Source: AP-15 sp963845735 (GTDB taxonomy: Bacteria > Pseudomonadota > Alphaproteobacteria > ATCC43930 > CGMCC-115725). Taken from it: 64,000 bases of DNA. The notes under the pieces are model-generated. The model searched no databases, was not told the origin of the DNA, and saw nothing but the letters and a program-made list of their open reading frames with translations. A program made the position numbers and the translations under genes. Of the stretch, positions 1 through 8,285 are shown in pieces; the stretch's first letter is position 1, and each line of letters opens with the position of its first letter. The stretch is taken from assembly GCA_963845735.1 (NCBI GenBank), contig CAWJTR010000001.1, forward strand, positions 62,001-126,000, in the 5' to 3' direction.

Positions 1-497
1 CCGAGGGGCTGCTGACTCGCCGGCATACCCATCTGGTGCGCCGCGAAACTCTGGCGCGGGTCGCCGAGCGGATCGGGCTCGGGCGCCATCTGCTCTTTTC
101 GCAGGCCGAGTTCTCCGCCGGCGCCGCTGCCAATCCCGGGATCCTCGCCGACGCGTGCGAGGCGGTGATCGCCGCGATATATCTCGACGGCGGACTCGCC
201 GCAGCGGAGAGCTTTGTCCTGCGCTGGTGGGAACCGTTGGTCGCCGAAATGGAAGGCCCGCCGCGCGATCCGAAGACCGCATTGCAGGAATGGGCGCAGG
301 CGCGCGGCAAGGGCCTGCCGCTCTATGAGCTGGTGGCGACCCGCGGCCCGGATCACGCGCCGCGCTTCACCGTGGCGGCAACTGTGGCGGGCAGCGGCAG
401 CGCCACCGCGACTGCCTCCTCCAAACGCACGGCCGAAGCCGGGGCTGCGGCGGCGCTGCTCGAACAGGTAGCGCCACAGACGCTCAAGAGCAGCTAG
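1..497 (+). CDS. rnc: Ribonuclease III, C-terminal part (5' end outside window)
   Basis: Cuts double-stranded RNA during rRNA and mRNA processing in the cytoplasm. The reading frame is open from the first full codon at position 3, so the true start lies upstream. The visible part begins with the LTRRHTHLVRRETLA stretch of the catalytic domain, continues to the second catalytic acidic motif DACEAVIAAIYLDGG, and ends in a double-stranded RNA binding domain (KTALQEWAQARGKGLP onward, alanine-rich last helix). Everything upstream of the first RNase III signature is missing only because the window starts here. The usual alphaproteobacterial neighbour era does not follow; an unrelated gene starts 13 nt downstream. 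Confidence 0.93.
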   Translation, partial: EGLLTRRHTHLVRRETLARVAERIGLGRHLLFSQAEFSAGAAANPGILADACEAVIAAIYLDGGLAAAESFVLRWWEPLVAEMEGPPRDPKTALQEWAQARGKGLPLYELVATRGPDHAPRFTVAATVAGSGSATATASSKRTAEAGAAAALLEQVAPQTLKSS

Positions 498-510
498 GAC
501 GGAGGCGGAG

Positions 511-1580
511 ATGGCCGCAGGGATCGATGAAGGACTGGCGGCATTCGACGTGCCACGGGCCGCGGTCGAGCCGCTGCTGCGTTCGTTGCGCATGGTCAAC
601 ACTGCGGCCGATGCGCTCTTTTACGATGTCGGCGTGCTGTGGCAGCAGCTGTTTGCACGCGGGATCAAGGTCAGCACCGCGATTGACCCGGCGGCGGCGC
701 GGCCCGGGCAGACCGCCGCGCTCCCGACAATGCCCGCGGATGTCGTCAACCTCAGCGCCCTGACCGATCCCGAGGGCGTGATCCTGGTGGTGGACGCTCG
801 AACACGCGCCGTTCATCGAGCGCTACGCCGATGTCCGGGATTTCCTGAAGAGTGGGCTCGAATTCGCTGGCGCCGAGCTGGGCGGTTCGGGCGCGCCCTC
901 GACGTTCCCGGTGAAGACGGTTTCGGTTACCGGGGTCGGCAGCTCGGCGCTCGGCTCGGCCGCCTTCGCCTGGAATGTGTCGGAGGCGCTCGGCGAGCCG
1001 GTGGCGGCGATCGTGCCAGGCTATGGGCTGGCCGACATCATCCCGCAGGGGCTCAGCGGCTTCTTCGGTTACGGCTTGGCCGATTACTTCCGCGAACTCG
1101 GGGAACAGGCGCTGGCGCTGATGGCGCCGCAGATGGCAGTAATCGGGCGCCGTCTTTCGCGATCGATCCCGGAGCGCACGTCGCTGATCGACAGCGAGGG
1201 CCCGGCGTTTCGCCGCGGCAGCCCCGAAATCCGACATCCTGCACGCGATTCTCGAGCATGCGCCGCAGATCACCCGCCTTTATGGCCACAGCAAGGGTTC
1301 GCTATGCATCGGCAATGCGATTGCCGGGCTTCGCCCGGATCGGGCGAAAGCGCTTGAGGTCACCACCTTTTCAGCCGTTATCCAGGAGGAATCCCCCGCC
1401 CGGTTCGCACAAATTCTTGGCCGCATCGACCCCCTCGGCCAGCTCAATTCCTGGGGTAATTTGCCAGAGCGCTGGATCGAGGCGTGGCACAGCACCAACA
1501 CGATGTTGCCGTTGACGGTCCCGGTGTCAAAGCTGACAGCAGAAGGACTGCAATCGGCCCGGCACCCAGCGCCGGGCTAG
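511..1580 (+). CDS. Unknown protein, alpha/beta-hydrolase-like, two apparent frameshifts
   Basis: I do not recognise the family. ATG at 511 follows a GGAGG-like site. The protein is readable only by changing frame near 797 and again near 1205, each compatible with one extra base; the joined product is about 355 residues. The middle part holds VTGVGSSALGSAAFAW and the last third YGHSKGSLCIGNAI, whose GHSKG resembles a G-x-S-x-G nucleophile elbow, so a serine hydrolase or acyltransferase fold is possible. It ends in a TAG overlapping the stop of the convergent copD gene. Conserved-looking sequence continues through all three frames, which argues for sequence errors rather than decay. Function is unknown. 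Confidence 0.6.
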
Positions 1581-3532
1581 TGAGCATGACCCGCATGGCT
1601 GATCGGTGCGGCTGGAAATTGCGCGACCCGGTCAGCAGCGGCGGCGAGCGCCGCGGGATCGGGCAGCGCGTCGGGGCCGCTGAGTGTCCAGCGGGCGCGG
1701 AGATCGCCCGCCCGGTCGAGCAGTAGATCGGTCTCGCCGCCGTCATCGCCGGCGCGGAACAGCGCCAGAGTGGTCGCGACACCGGCCGAGACACCGACGA
1801 GCGGCGCGGATGTTTCCGTTTCGGGAGGCGCCTGCGCAGGGGCCAGATCGACTGCCAGGATTCGTAAGCTGCCAGCGGCTTGTTTCTGCGCCGCTGCGAG
1901 CTGCGCTAAACGTGCCGCGGGCGGGGGGCCGCTAAACAGCGCGAGCAGGGCCGGTCCGGTCTCCAGAACGCCGCTCAAGGTTTGCTGCCGTCCGCCGACT
2001 TCGAAGGCGAAATCGGGGATCGTGGAAATCGCGGCGGTCGAGACCTGCGGCCCGACCTGACGGGCCAGGGCGCCGGCGGCGCGGGCGCGGATGAAATTGA
2101 TCACGTCCCACCGGTCGGCCGGGCTCATGATCCCGGCGAAACCGGGCATGACGCCGTTGTCGCGGCCGTTGCTGACCCACCAGAAAAGATCGCCCGGGGT
2201 GTGCGCGAACAAATGCGGTGCGGTCAGATCGGCCGGGCGGACGGTCAGGCTGGCGGCGGCGGGGCCGTCGCCCTTTCCGCCCACTCCATGGCAGAGGGCG
2301 CAGTTCTCGGCGTATAGACGCGCGCCGCGCTCAACCGAGGCGGTCGCGTACGGCTCTGCCGGGGCGTAGAAGCTCGTCGGATAGGCGGGCTCGATCGCCG
2401 GTCGCACGACCAACGCGCCTAGGGCGACGCAAGTCGCGAGCCCGCTCCACGCCGCCATCATCGCTCGATAGCGCCCGGCGGCGGCGGTGGCCACGCCGGT
2501 GATCGCCAAGATGGCCGCGAGCGCGGTGAGGATCGCCAAGAGCATTTGGGACCGGCCGGCCAGCGCGCCGAGCTCGAGCCGGAACGGCAATGGCCAGCCA
2601 GGTTCGGTGTGGAGCCCCGGCGGCAGAATGCCAAGGATTGCGACGATGGAGAGAACGCAAAGGCCGAGACCGGCCTCGACCAGCGCGTTGCGCCGCAGAT
2701 GGCCGAGCGCGCCCTGGATCAGCGGCCGGCGTCCGACCGATGCCCCAGCCAGACGCGGCGTCATGCGCAGCAAATTGACTGCGGCGATCGTCACCATCAC
2801 AGCGAAAATGGCGATCTTGGCGAGGAGCAGGCGGCCGTATCCGGTGCCGATCAAAGCAGGGACGGTGCCGGCGAGAAACCAGGTGTTGACGAGCCCGGCG
2901 GTGAACAGAATCACGACGCTGATCGCCGCCAGGATCGAAAATCGCACCACCGCCCGCCGGGCCGCCGACACATCAGCGTCGCCACTTCTGCGAGTTTCCG
3001 CCAACAGCAGCGCCAGCGGAATCAGCGAGCCAATCCAGGCGCCGGCGGCGAGGAGATGGAGCATGTCGGCGGCGAGGTGCAGCTCGCCGGGCCGGCCGGG
3101 CGTCGCCCCGCCGTGACCCGCCCAGGCGAGGGATGCGAGCATCGCGGCGGCAAATGCAAGCCCACTCCAGCGCCACAACCACCGGCGCCAGCGCTGCGGA
3201 ATCAGCAGCAAAACCGCCAAAACCACGCCTAGAACAAATCGTAAGACCCAGATTTGCCCGAACCGGGTGCGGGTCAGCACCGTCGCCACGACTCCTTGCG
3301 TCAGACTGGCGGCGATCGGCTGACCGCTCATTTGCGCCGAAAGGAATAGCAGCCAGGCGCCGCCCGAAAGCAACGCCAGCACGAGGCTTGCCAACGCGAC
3401 CGCCAAAAGCTGACGGTGCAGCCTCGGCGACGCCCCCGAGCCGGCGATAAAGCAGAGGAAGGCGAAGACCCCCGCCAGCGATATCGTCGAGGCGTAGTGA
3501 ACGGCACGCGCCGCAATCAGGAAGCTCTCCAT
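1577..3532 (-). CDS. copD: CopD-family copper transport protein fused to a cytochrome c domain
   Basis: 651 residues. Residues about 1-370 are a multi-pass membrane region of the CopD/PcoD type (N-terminal MESFLIAARAVHYAST, many hydrophobic helices, HLAADMLHLLAAGAWIGSL), linked to copper uptake across the inner membrane. A c-type heme site CALCH lies at residues 411-415 with a plausible methionine ligand near GVMPGFAG. The last ~140 residues look like a thioredoxin-like segment without a CxxC pair and end in a histidine-rich tail (HAGHAH). Members of the family usually stop after the membrane part. It lies 45 bp downstream of copC on the same strand, so the two are probably co-transcribed. 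Confidence 0.85.
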   Translation of the reverse strand: MESFLIAARAVHYASTISLAGVFAFLCFIAGSGASPRLHRQLLAVALASLVLALLSGGAWLLFLSAQMSGQPIAASLTQGVVATVLTRTRFGQIWVLRFVLGVVLAVLLLIPQRWRRWLWRWSGLAFAAAMLASLAWAGHGGATPGRPGELHLAADMLHLLAAGAWIGSLIPLALLLAETRRSGDADVSAARRAVVRFSILAAISVVILFTAGLVNTWFLAGTVPALIGTGYGRLLLAKIAIFAVMVTIAAVNLLRMTPRLAGASVGRRPLIQGALGHLRRNALVEAGLGLCVLSIVAILGILPPGLHTEPGWPLPFRLELGALAGRSQMLLAILTALAAILAITGVATAAAGRYRAMMAAWSGLATCVALGALVVRPAIEPAYPTSFYAPAEPYATASVERGARLYAENCALCHGVGGKGDGPAAASLTVRPADLTAPHLFAHTPGDLFWWVSNGRDNGVMPGFAGIMSPADRWDVINFIRARAAGALARQVGPQVSTAAISTIPDFAFEVGGRQQTLSGVLETGPALLALFSGPPPAARLAQLAAAQKQAAGSLRILAVDLAPAQAPPETETSAPLVGVSAGVATTLALFRAGDDGGETDLLLDRAGDLRARWTLSGPDALPDPAALAAAADRVAQFPAAPISHAGHAH

Positions 3533-3577
3533 CGCCTCGTCCGCTCCCCTTTGCCTTGCGCTACCAACCCAAGGCGC

Positions 3578-3955
3578 TCATCCGCCACCCACCGTGAAGA
3601 TGAAGTGCCCCGTGGTCGTATGGGTGTCGACGGAGAGGGCGTGCCAGGCGACGGTGTAGGTGCCCGGCGGCAGCTTCTTCAGCGGCACCCGCAGTTCGGT
3701 CGGATCTTTCGCATCGACCTGAGCGGGACCCGTATCGACCGGGTTGCCGGCTTGGTCGGTCACCGTCGCCGTGGTGAAGGCCGGTTCGAGCTGCTGCGTA
3801 AACCACATCGTCACGGTGGCCGGGGCCATCGGCACCGAACTGCCGACCGCCGGGCTGGCATGGTCGAGAAAGGCGTGGGCGTGCACGGCGACAGCCCCGC
3901 AGGTGACAGCGTCGGCAAGGACCGCGGCTGCCACAATCATCTGCCGGTTCACCAT
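3578..3955 (-). CDS. copC: CopC-family periplasmic copper-binding protein
   Basis: 125 residues with an N-terminal signal peptide ending near HAHAF; the histidine right after cleavage is the usual CopC metal ligand. The mature part carries HASPAVGSSVPMAPATVTMWFTQ-type sequence and the C-terminal WHALSVDTHTTTGHF motif, both diagnostic of CopC. CopC carries copper in the periplasm and hands it to CopD, encoded just downstream. Its start codon overlaps the last codons of the upstream barrel-like gene by 7 nt, so translational coupling is likely. Length is normal for the family. Confidence 0.9.
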   Translation of the reverse strand: MVNRQMIVAAAVLADAVTCGAVAVHAHAFLDHASPAVGSSVPMAPATVTMWFTQQLEPAFTTATVTDQAGNPVDTGPAQVDAKDPTELRVPLKKLPPGTYTVAWHALSVDTHTTTGHFIFTVGGG

Positions 3956-4866
3956 TGGGAGATCGGCCTTCCGATGCTGTTGGGGAACAAATCGTCGAGA
4001 TAGAAGTGCAGCTGCACGACGCCGCCTATCCCGTGCCCCGACAGGCTGTTGGTCGGAATGATCATCTCCGCGCCGACCTGGAAATATTGCCCCGCCCAGA
4101 TGACCCCGGGCTGCACCGTCCCGGTGGTCATGCCGGTCTGGCCGCGGTTCAGCGGCGTGGTCAGCGCGAACTCGACCAGTGGGATCAGGCGGTTGAACGG
4201 CGGACCCAGCCCAATGTCTTTGACCTGGCTCTGCAGATAGGGAATGCTGTATTCGATCGCGAAGCCGTAGTTAAAATTGTTCGGGTTGGGCATGCCGTTG
4301 CTTTCCGTCTCGGTCGGAAAGTCGAAGCTCAGATTGCCGGTCAGGGCGAACGGGCGCAGCCAGGGCAGCGAATTGGGCAGGTCGCCAAAGCCTTTGCCGA
4401 AGTCGAAAGTCGGCGAGATTGTGGTGAAGGCGGGCGCGCCCAGGGCCTGGACCCGTCCGGTATTTCCCCAGTTCACATCGAGCCCGGCGAGAGCCATGGC
4501 CTCATGCGGTCCGTTGATAAACAGCTGGTATTGCGTTCCGGTGTCGAGGCCCGCCGAATCCGGTTGCCGTCGGCATGCCGGGCGACATCAGGCGTTGCCC
4601 ACTCGAGTGCCGATCGTGAAGTCCCATTTGGGGGTGATGAGCATCGACAGATCAGTGCCGACGTCGAGTTCGCGCGAACCGTCGCTCTGGGTCGGGTTGA
4701 GGGTGACGGTCGGCAGCGACATCTCATCGGCGACGAATGGGTCGTCGGTCAGGATCGTGGCCGGAAAAAAGCGGTCGCCGGCAAAGCCGTGCGCCATCGC
4801 CTCGGCGCCCGGCAGCAGCGCCGCCACGGCCGCAGCGGCGAGGCCGCGGCAAAATACGCGGTGCAT
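3949..4866 (-). CDS. Secreted, barrel-like protein of the copper cluster; reading frame interrupted
   Basis: Two blocks in one frame are separated by a TGA at 4588-4590. The first block (from ATG 4866) has a signal peptide and sequence ending TIGTRVGNA; the second, open from just after the stop, begins near DTGTQYQLFINGPHE and runs to SIGRPISQW at 3949. Between them about 60 bases are read sensibly only in another frame, so several single-base insertions that sum to a codon are more likely than a true stop. The full product would be about 304 residues. Alternating aromatic and polar stretches resemble outer-membrane transporter-like proteins (phenol-degradation MetA type). A role in metal handling is inferred only from the copC-copD neighbours. 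Confidence 0.6.
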
Positions 4867-4929
4867 GATCGTGCTCCCAAAGAATCGCGGAGTGCCGGAT
4901 CGCCGCGATGCGGCTTCCGGCGAGTTCGG

Positions 4930-5377
4930 CTATGTGGTCGGGTCAGCCAATGCGATCGGGGGAGCGCGGGAGCGGTAGGCGGTTGCCGGCGCGGCTGGCG
5001 GCTCGCTGGCAATCGCTGCGAGCAGGACCGGAGCCTCGACCCTGATCGGAACCGACAGCGGGGCGATCGTGGCCGGGGCGAAGCCGGCGAGGGTGCCGAG
5101 CGAACTGCAGACCGCGCAATCCGGATGGTGGTGTTTACCGTGACCGCCGGTCTTGCCGCCGGATGGGGCGTCTTCGTCGTGATGCCCGGTTACCAGCGCC
5201 AGCAACCGCCAGCTGAAATCATGCTCGGCGGGGCTCGAAGCTTCCCGGTGTGTTGCGGTTTCGAAGGCGTGGGCGAGGTCGAAGGCGAGATGAATCAGGG
5301 ACAAGCGCATCGAGGCTCAGCGCGATCACGCCGAGCCATGCAGCGATGGCCCCGAGCCTCAGCCGGTTTGGCCGCAT
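4930..5377 (-). CDS. DUF2946-family protein, one apparent frameshift
   Basis: The family N-terminus (MRPNRLRLGAIAAW, then a hydrophobic stretch ending ALVP) starts at ATG 5377 in one frame. The rest (IHLAFDLAHAFE onward, the metal-ligand-like HGKHHHPDCAVC and the closing YRSRAPP signature) is in the frame one base later. The switch lies near 5303, where one extra base turns LVP-IHLAFD into an early end. The repaired product is about 148 residues, a normal length. DUF2946 proteins are small membrane or periplasmic proteins often found beside copper and TonB genes; the function is not established. It heads the leftward copper cluster and is divergent from the Fur-family gene. Confidence 0.7.
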
Positions 5378-5541
5378 GGCAACCCGTCCCCCGACAGGCG
5401 CACGACAACCGCGGGCGCCTGCGATCGAGATTAAGGAGCGGCCGACAACTTGTCTATGCCGTGCCGCTTGTTGCTTACCGGCCGCGAGATACCGTAACGT
5501 GGCTGGGATCGGCGAACGCCGAGCGAGGTGCAGGGAGACCT

Positions 5542-5997
5542 GTGGTGAGGTCCCGGGACATCGAGCGTGCGCTGGCGCGGGCGCAACAGATCTGCGCGAG
5601 CCGAGGGGTGCGATTGACCCCGGTGCGCCGGCGAGTGCTGCAACTGATCCTGGCCGCCGACCAGCCGATCGGCGCCTATGCGCTGCTCGCCGAGCTGCAA
5701 CGCGAGCGCGGCAAGCTCGGTCCGCCGACGGTCTATCGTGCCCTCGACTTCCTGCTCGCCGCCAAGCTGATCCACAAGATCGAGAGCGTCAGCGCCTTTA
5801 TCGCCTGCGGCGATGTCGAGCATCCGCACGAAAGCCAGTTCATGATCTGCGATGACTGCGGCGCGACCGAGGAGATCCGGGACGAGGAGATCGTCGCGAG
5901 CCTGCACCGGCTCGGCGAAGGTCGGGGCTTTGCCGTCGCCCGCCAAGTGATCGAGGCGCGCGGCCTCTGCCCCGCCTGCCGCGCCGCGCATCGCTGA
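5542..5997 (+). CDS. zur: Fur-family metal-responsive repressor, Zur-like
   Basis: 151 residues: an N-terminal winged helix (TPVRRRVLQLILAADQPIGAY, then GPPTVYRALDFL as recognition helix) and a C-terminal dimerisation domain with two zinc-site pairs, CDDC and CPAC. The early HKIES and short acidic hinge match Zur better than Fur. GTG at 5542 or 5545 is the start; GGGAG at 5533-5537 favours 5545 slightly. The gene is transcribed away from the DUF2946/copper cluster across a 164-bp gap, so it may control that cluster and itself, but I found no convincing inverted repeat there. The symbol rests on overall resemblance. Confidence 0.8.
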   Translation: MVRSRDIERALARAQQICASRGVRLTPVRRRVLQLILAADQPIGAYALLAELQRERGKLGPPTVYRALDFLLAAKLIHKIESVSAFIACGDVEHPHESQFMICDDCGATEEIRDEEIVASLHRLGEGRGFAVARQVIEARGLCPACRAAHR

Positions 5998-6236
5998 CTG
6001 CCCAGGACCGGCGCGGTCTAGCCGATCCGCCCGGCCGTCGCCATCGCGCGGCCGGCCACGGATCCGCAGGGCGGATCAAATCCTTTCGCCGGAGCCCCGC
6101 TCCGGTTTGCTGCTCCTGCAGCAAATCAGCAGCGACGGAGCGAACTTTTCCGGCACGATTTCGGCTCGCTCGAGCCGATCCCGCCAGCCGACAAATTGCT
6201 GTTCCGAGCCGATTTGCGCGAACCGGCGCCTTGTAA

Positions 6237-6280
6237 TCCTTATCTCGATTATGCGGGGTAACTCCTTATCCGGATTATGC
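6237..6280. repeat. Pair of 18-bp direct repeats in intergenic DNA
   Basis: TCCTTATCTCGATTATGC at 6237-6254 and TCCTTATCCGGATTATGC at 6263-6280 differ at two of 18 bases and start 26 bp apart, about two and a half helical turns. They lie in the more AT-rich half of the 560-bp stretch between the Zur-like gene and tRNA-His. The second copy is centred on the palindrome ATCCGGAT. A regulator binding site is possible, but no gene with a clear start lies immediately beside them. Between 5998 and 6230 I see only GC-rich imperfect palindromes and no gene. Confidence 0.5.
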
Positions 6281-6360
6281 TGAAATGTCAAGATAAATTG
6301 CGGATATCACAACTAACTTCTGCAACTTCGGCAATATATGGTTACTGTCAACCATGCACC

Positions 6361-6468
6361 CTATCTCTGCGCCCGGGCTCGTTGCCGCCGCCGCTTGGCC
6401 TTCAGCTTGGCCTTGTGCCGGGCAGCACGCTCGCGGGTTCGTGGTTGCCGCACTACTGCTCTCTTCAT
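6361..6468 (-). CDS. Putative 35-residue Lys/Arg/Ala-rich peptide
   Basis: A short open frame with ATG at 6468 and GAGGG six bases upstream, reading MKRAVVRQPRTRERAARH, then alternating KAK and RRR groups, and ending in TAG. It is extremely basic, with no hydrophobic segment, as in small nucleic-acid-binding or ribosome-associated peptides. It lies 94 bp from tRNA-His on the same strand. Good initiation context and the arginine-rich composition support it, but a 35-codon frame in GC-rich DNA can arise by chance. Function unknown. Confidence 0.4.
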   Translation of the reverse strand: MKRAVVRQPRTRERAARHKAKLKAKRRRQRARAQR

Positions 6469-6561
6469 GGCGCCCTCGTGTCCTCGTTCATGCTTTCACG
6501 ACCCCCGCCGTGGACGTCATGCCTGGATCAGGCTCAACCGCCCTTCGCGATCTCGAAAAAC

Positions 6562-6639
6562 TGGGGCGAGTGATCGGATTTGAACCGACGACATCCAGAT
6601 CCACAATCTGGCGCTCTAACCAACTGAGCTACACCCGCC
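6562..6639 (-). tRNA. tRNA-His (GTG)
   Basis: Cloverleaf read on the minus strand: acceptor GCGGGTG/CACTCGC preceded by the extra G at position -1 that marks tRNA-His, opposed to C73; D-arm GCTCAGTTGGTTAGAGC; anticodon arm CCAGA-TTGTGGA-TCTGG with anticodon GTG; T-arm with GGTTCGAATCC. CCA is encoded. It is a single-copy gene with no neighbouring tRNA. Confidence 0.95.
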
Positions 6640-6731
6640 GCCGGGGGTGGAGGTAGCGGTTCGTGCCCAAAGCGTCAACGGGCGTCAAGGTCGGGCTTCC
6701 CGGCGCCAGGCGGGAAGCCCACATTTGGGCG

Positions 6732-8238
6732 ATGACGATCTCCCCCGAGGGCTGGCGGCGGCGCGCGCTGTTGACGCCGCAGCAGATGGGCGAAGCGGAC
6801 CGCGCGACGATCGCCGGCGGCGTCTCCGGCATCGCGCTGATGGAGAAGGCAGGCGAGGCGGTCGCCGACGCCGTCTCGCGGCGCTGGCCGCCGCGACCGG
6901 TCGTGGTGCTGTGCGGGCCGGGAAACAATGGCGGCGACGGCTTTGTCGCCGCACGGATTCTGGCCGGGCGCGGCTGGGAGGTGCGGGTGGCGCTGCTCGG
7001 CGAGAAGGCGGCACTGCGCGGCGACGCCGCGGAAGCGGCGGCGCGGTGGCCGGGCGCGGTCGAACGGCTGACGCCCGAGGCGCTCGACGATGCCGGCCTG
7101 GCGATCGACGCGATCTTCGGCGCGGGGCTGGCGCGGCCGATCGAGGGCGTGGCGAAGGACGTCATCGCGGGCCTGAGCGCGCGCGGGCTGCCGGTTGTGG
7201 CGGTCGACGTCCCGAGCGGCATCGACGGCGCCAGCGGTGAGATCCGCGGGGCCGCGCCGCGGGCGGCGGTGACGGTCACGTTCTTCCGCAAAAAGCCGGG
7301 CCATCTGCTGCTGCCGGGGCGGATCTGGTGCGGCGAGACGGTGCTGGCGCAGATCGGCATTCCCGACGCGGTGCTCGACCAGATCGCGCCCGACACCGCC
7401 GAGAACGACCCCGCCTGGTGGCTCGCGGAGCTTCCTCATCCCAGCCCTGACAGCCACAAATACACCCGCGGTCACGCGCTGGTGGCCGGCGGGGCGGTGA
7501 TGACGGGGGCGGCGCGCCTGGCATCCCGCAGCGCGGCTCGGCTCGGCGCCGGGCTCGTCACCGTCGCCGCTCCCGAAGCCGCATTCCCGATCTATGCCGC
7601 GGCGCTGACCGGGATCATCGTCCATCCAGTCGCCGGGCTCGACGATTTTAGGGCGTTGCTCGCGGACAAGAGACGAAACGCCGCGCTGATCGGCCCGGGC
7701 GCGGGAGTCGGCGACGAGACCCGCGACAAGGTCTTTGCGATCCTCGAAGCCGGCAAGCGGGCGGTGCTCGATGCCGACGCGCTGACCTCGTTCGCCGCCG
7801 ACCCGCAGGCCTTATTCGCGGCGATCCGTTCGCCGGTGGTGATGACGCCGCATGACGGCGAATTTGCGCGCCTGTTCGACACGAGCGGAAGCAAGCTCGA
7901 ACGGGCGCGGCGCGCGGCGCGGCAGAGCGGCGCGGTCGATCGTGCTGAAAGGCGCCGACACGGTGATCGCCGCGCCCGACGGCCGGGCCGCGATCAACGC
8001 CAACGCGCCGCCCGACCTGGCGACGGCGGGCAGCGGCGATGTTCTCGCCGGAATGGTGCTTGGGCTCTTGGCGCAAGGCGTGGAGCCGTTCGCGGCGGCC
8101 GCGGCGGCGGTGTGGCTGCACGGCGACGCCGCCAACCGAATCGGTGCAGGGCTCGTCGCCGAAGACCTCGTCGAGGGACTGGCGCCGGCGTTGCGCGGGG
8201 TGGCGCACAAGCGCAGGGCCGGTGCGCTTCGGGGTTGA
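6732..8238 (+). CDS. nnr: Bifunctional NAD(P)H-hydrate epimerase/dehydratase, one apparent frameshift
   Basis: Repairs damaged (hydrated) NADH and NADPH. The N-terminal epimerase domain (residues about 10-215) shows GPGNNGGDGFVAAR near residue 63 and DVPSGIDG near 158. The C-terminal ADP-dependent dehydratase domain has HKYTRGHALV, LDADALT, MTPHDGEFARL and NAPPDLATAGSGDVLAGM. The frame changes near 7927, where one extra base separates RQSGAV from IVLKGADTV; the joined protein is about 501 residues, as expected. ATG 6732 is chosen because it gives the short N-terminus normal before LLTPQQMGEADR. Malonyl-CoA decarboxylase follows 47 nt later and may share the transcript. Confidence 0.88.
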
Positions 8239-8285
8239 CGGCCGCTCGATTCGTCGCGTCTCTGTCTGGCTCCGCCACAGCCGCT

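Noticed and set aside
3955..5997. Long rightward open frame (680 codons) over the copper cluster
   Set aside because: Only its last 150 codons (Zur-like) look like protein; the rest is the antisense of copC, the barrel gene and DUF2946, low in recognisable motifs.
6076..6291. 71-codon leftward frame starting NPDKELPRIIEIRI
   Set aside because: Its start lies in the direct repeats and the remainder is low-complexity; no ribosome site.
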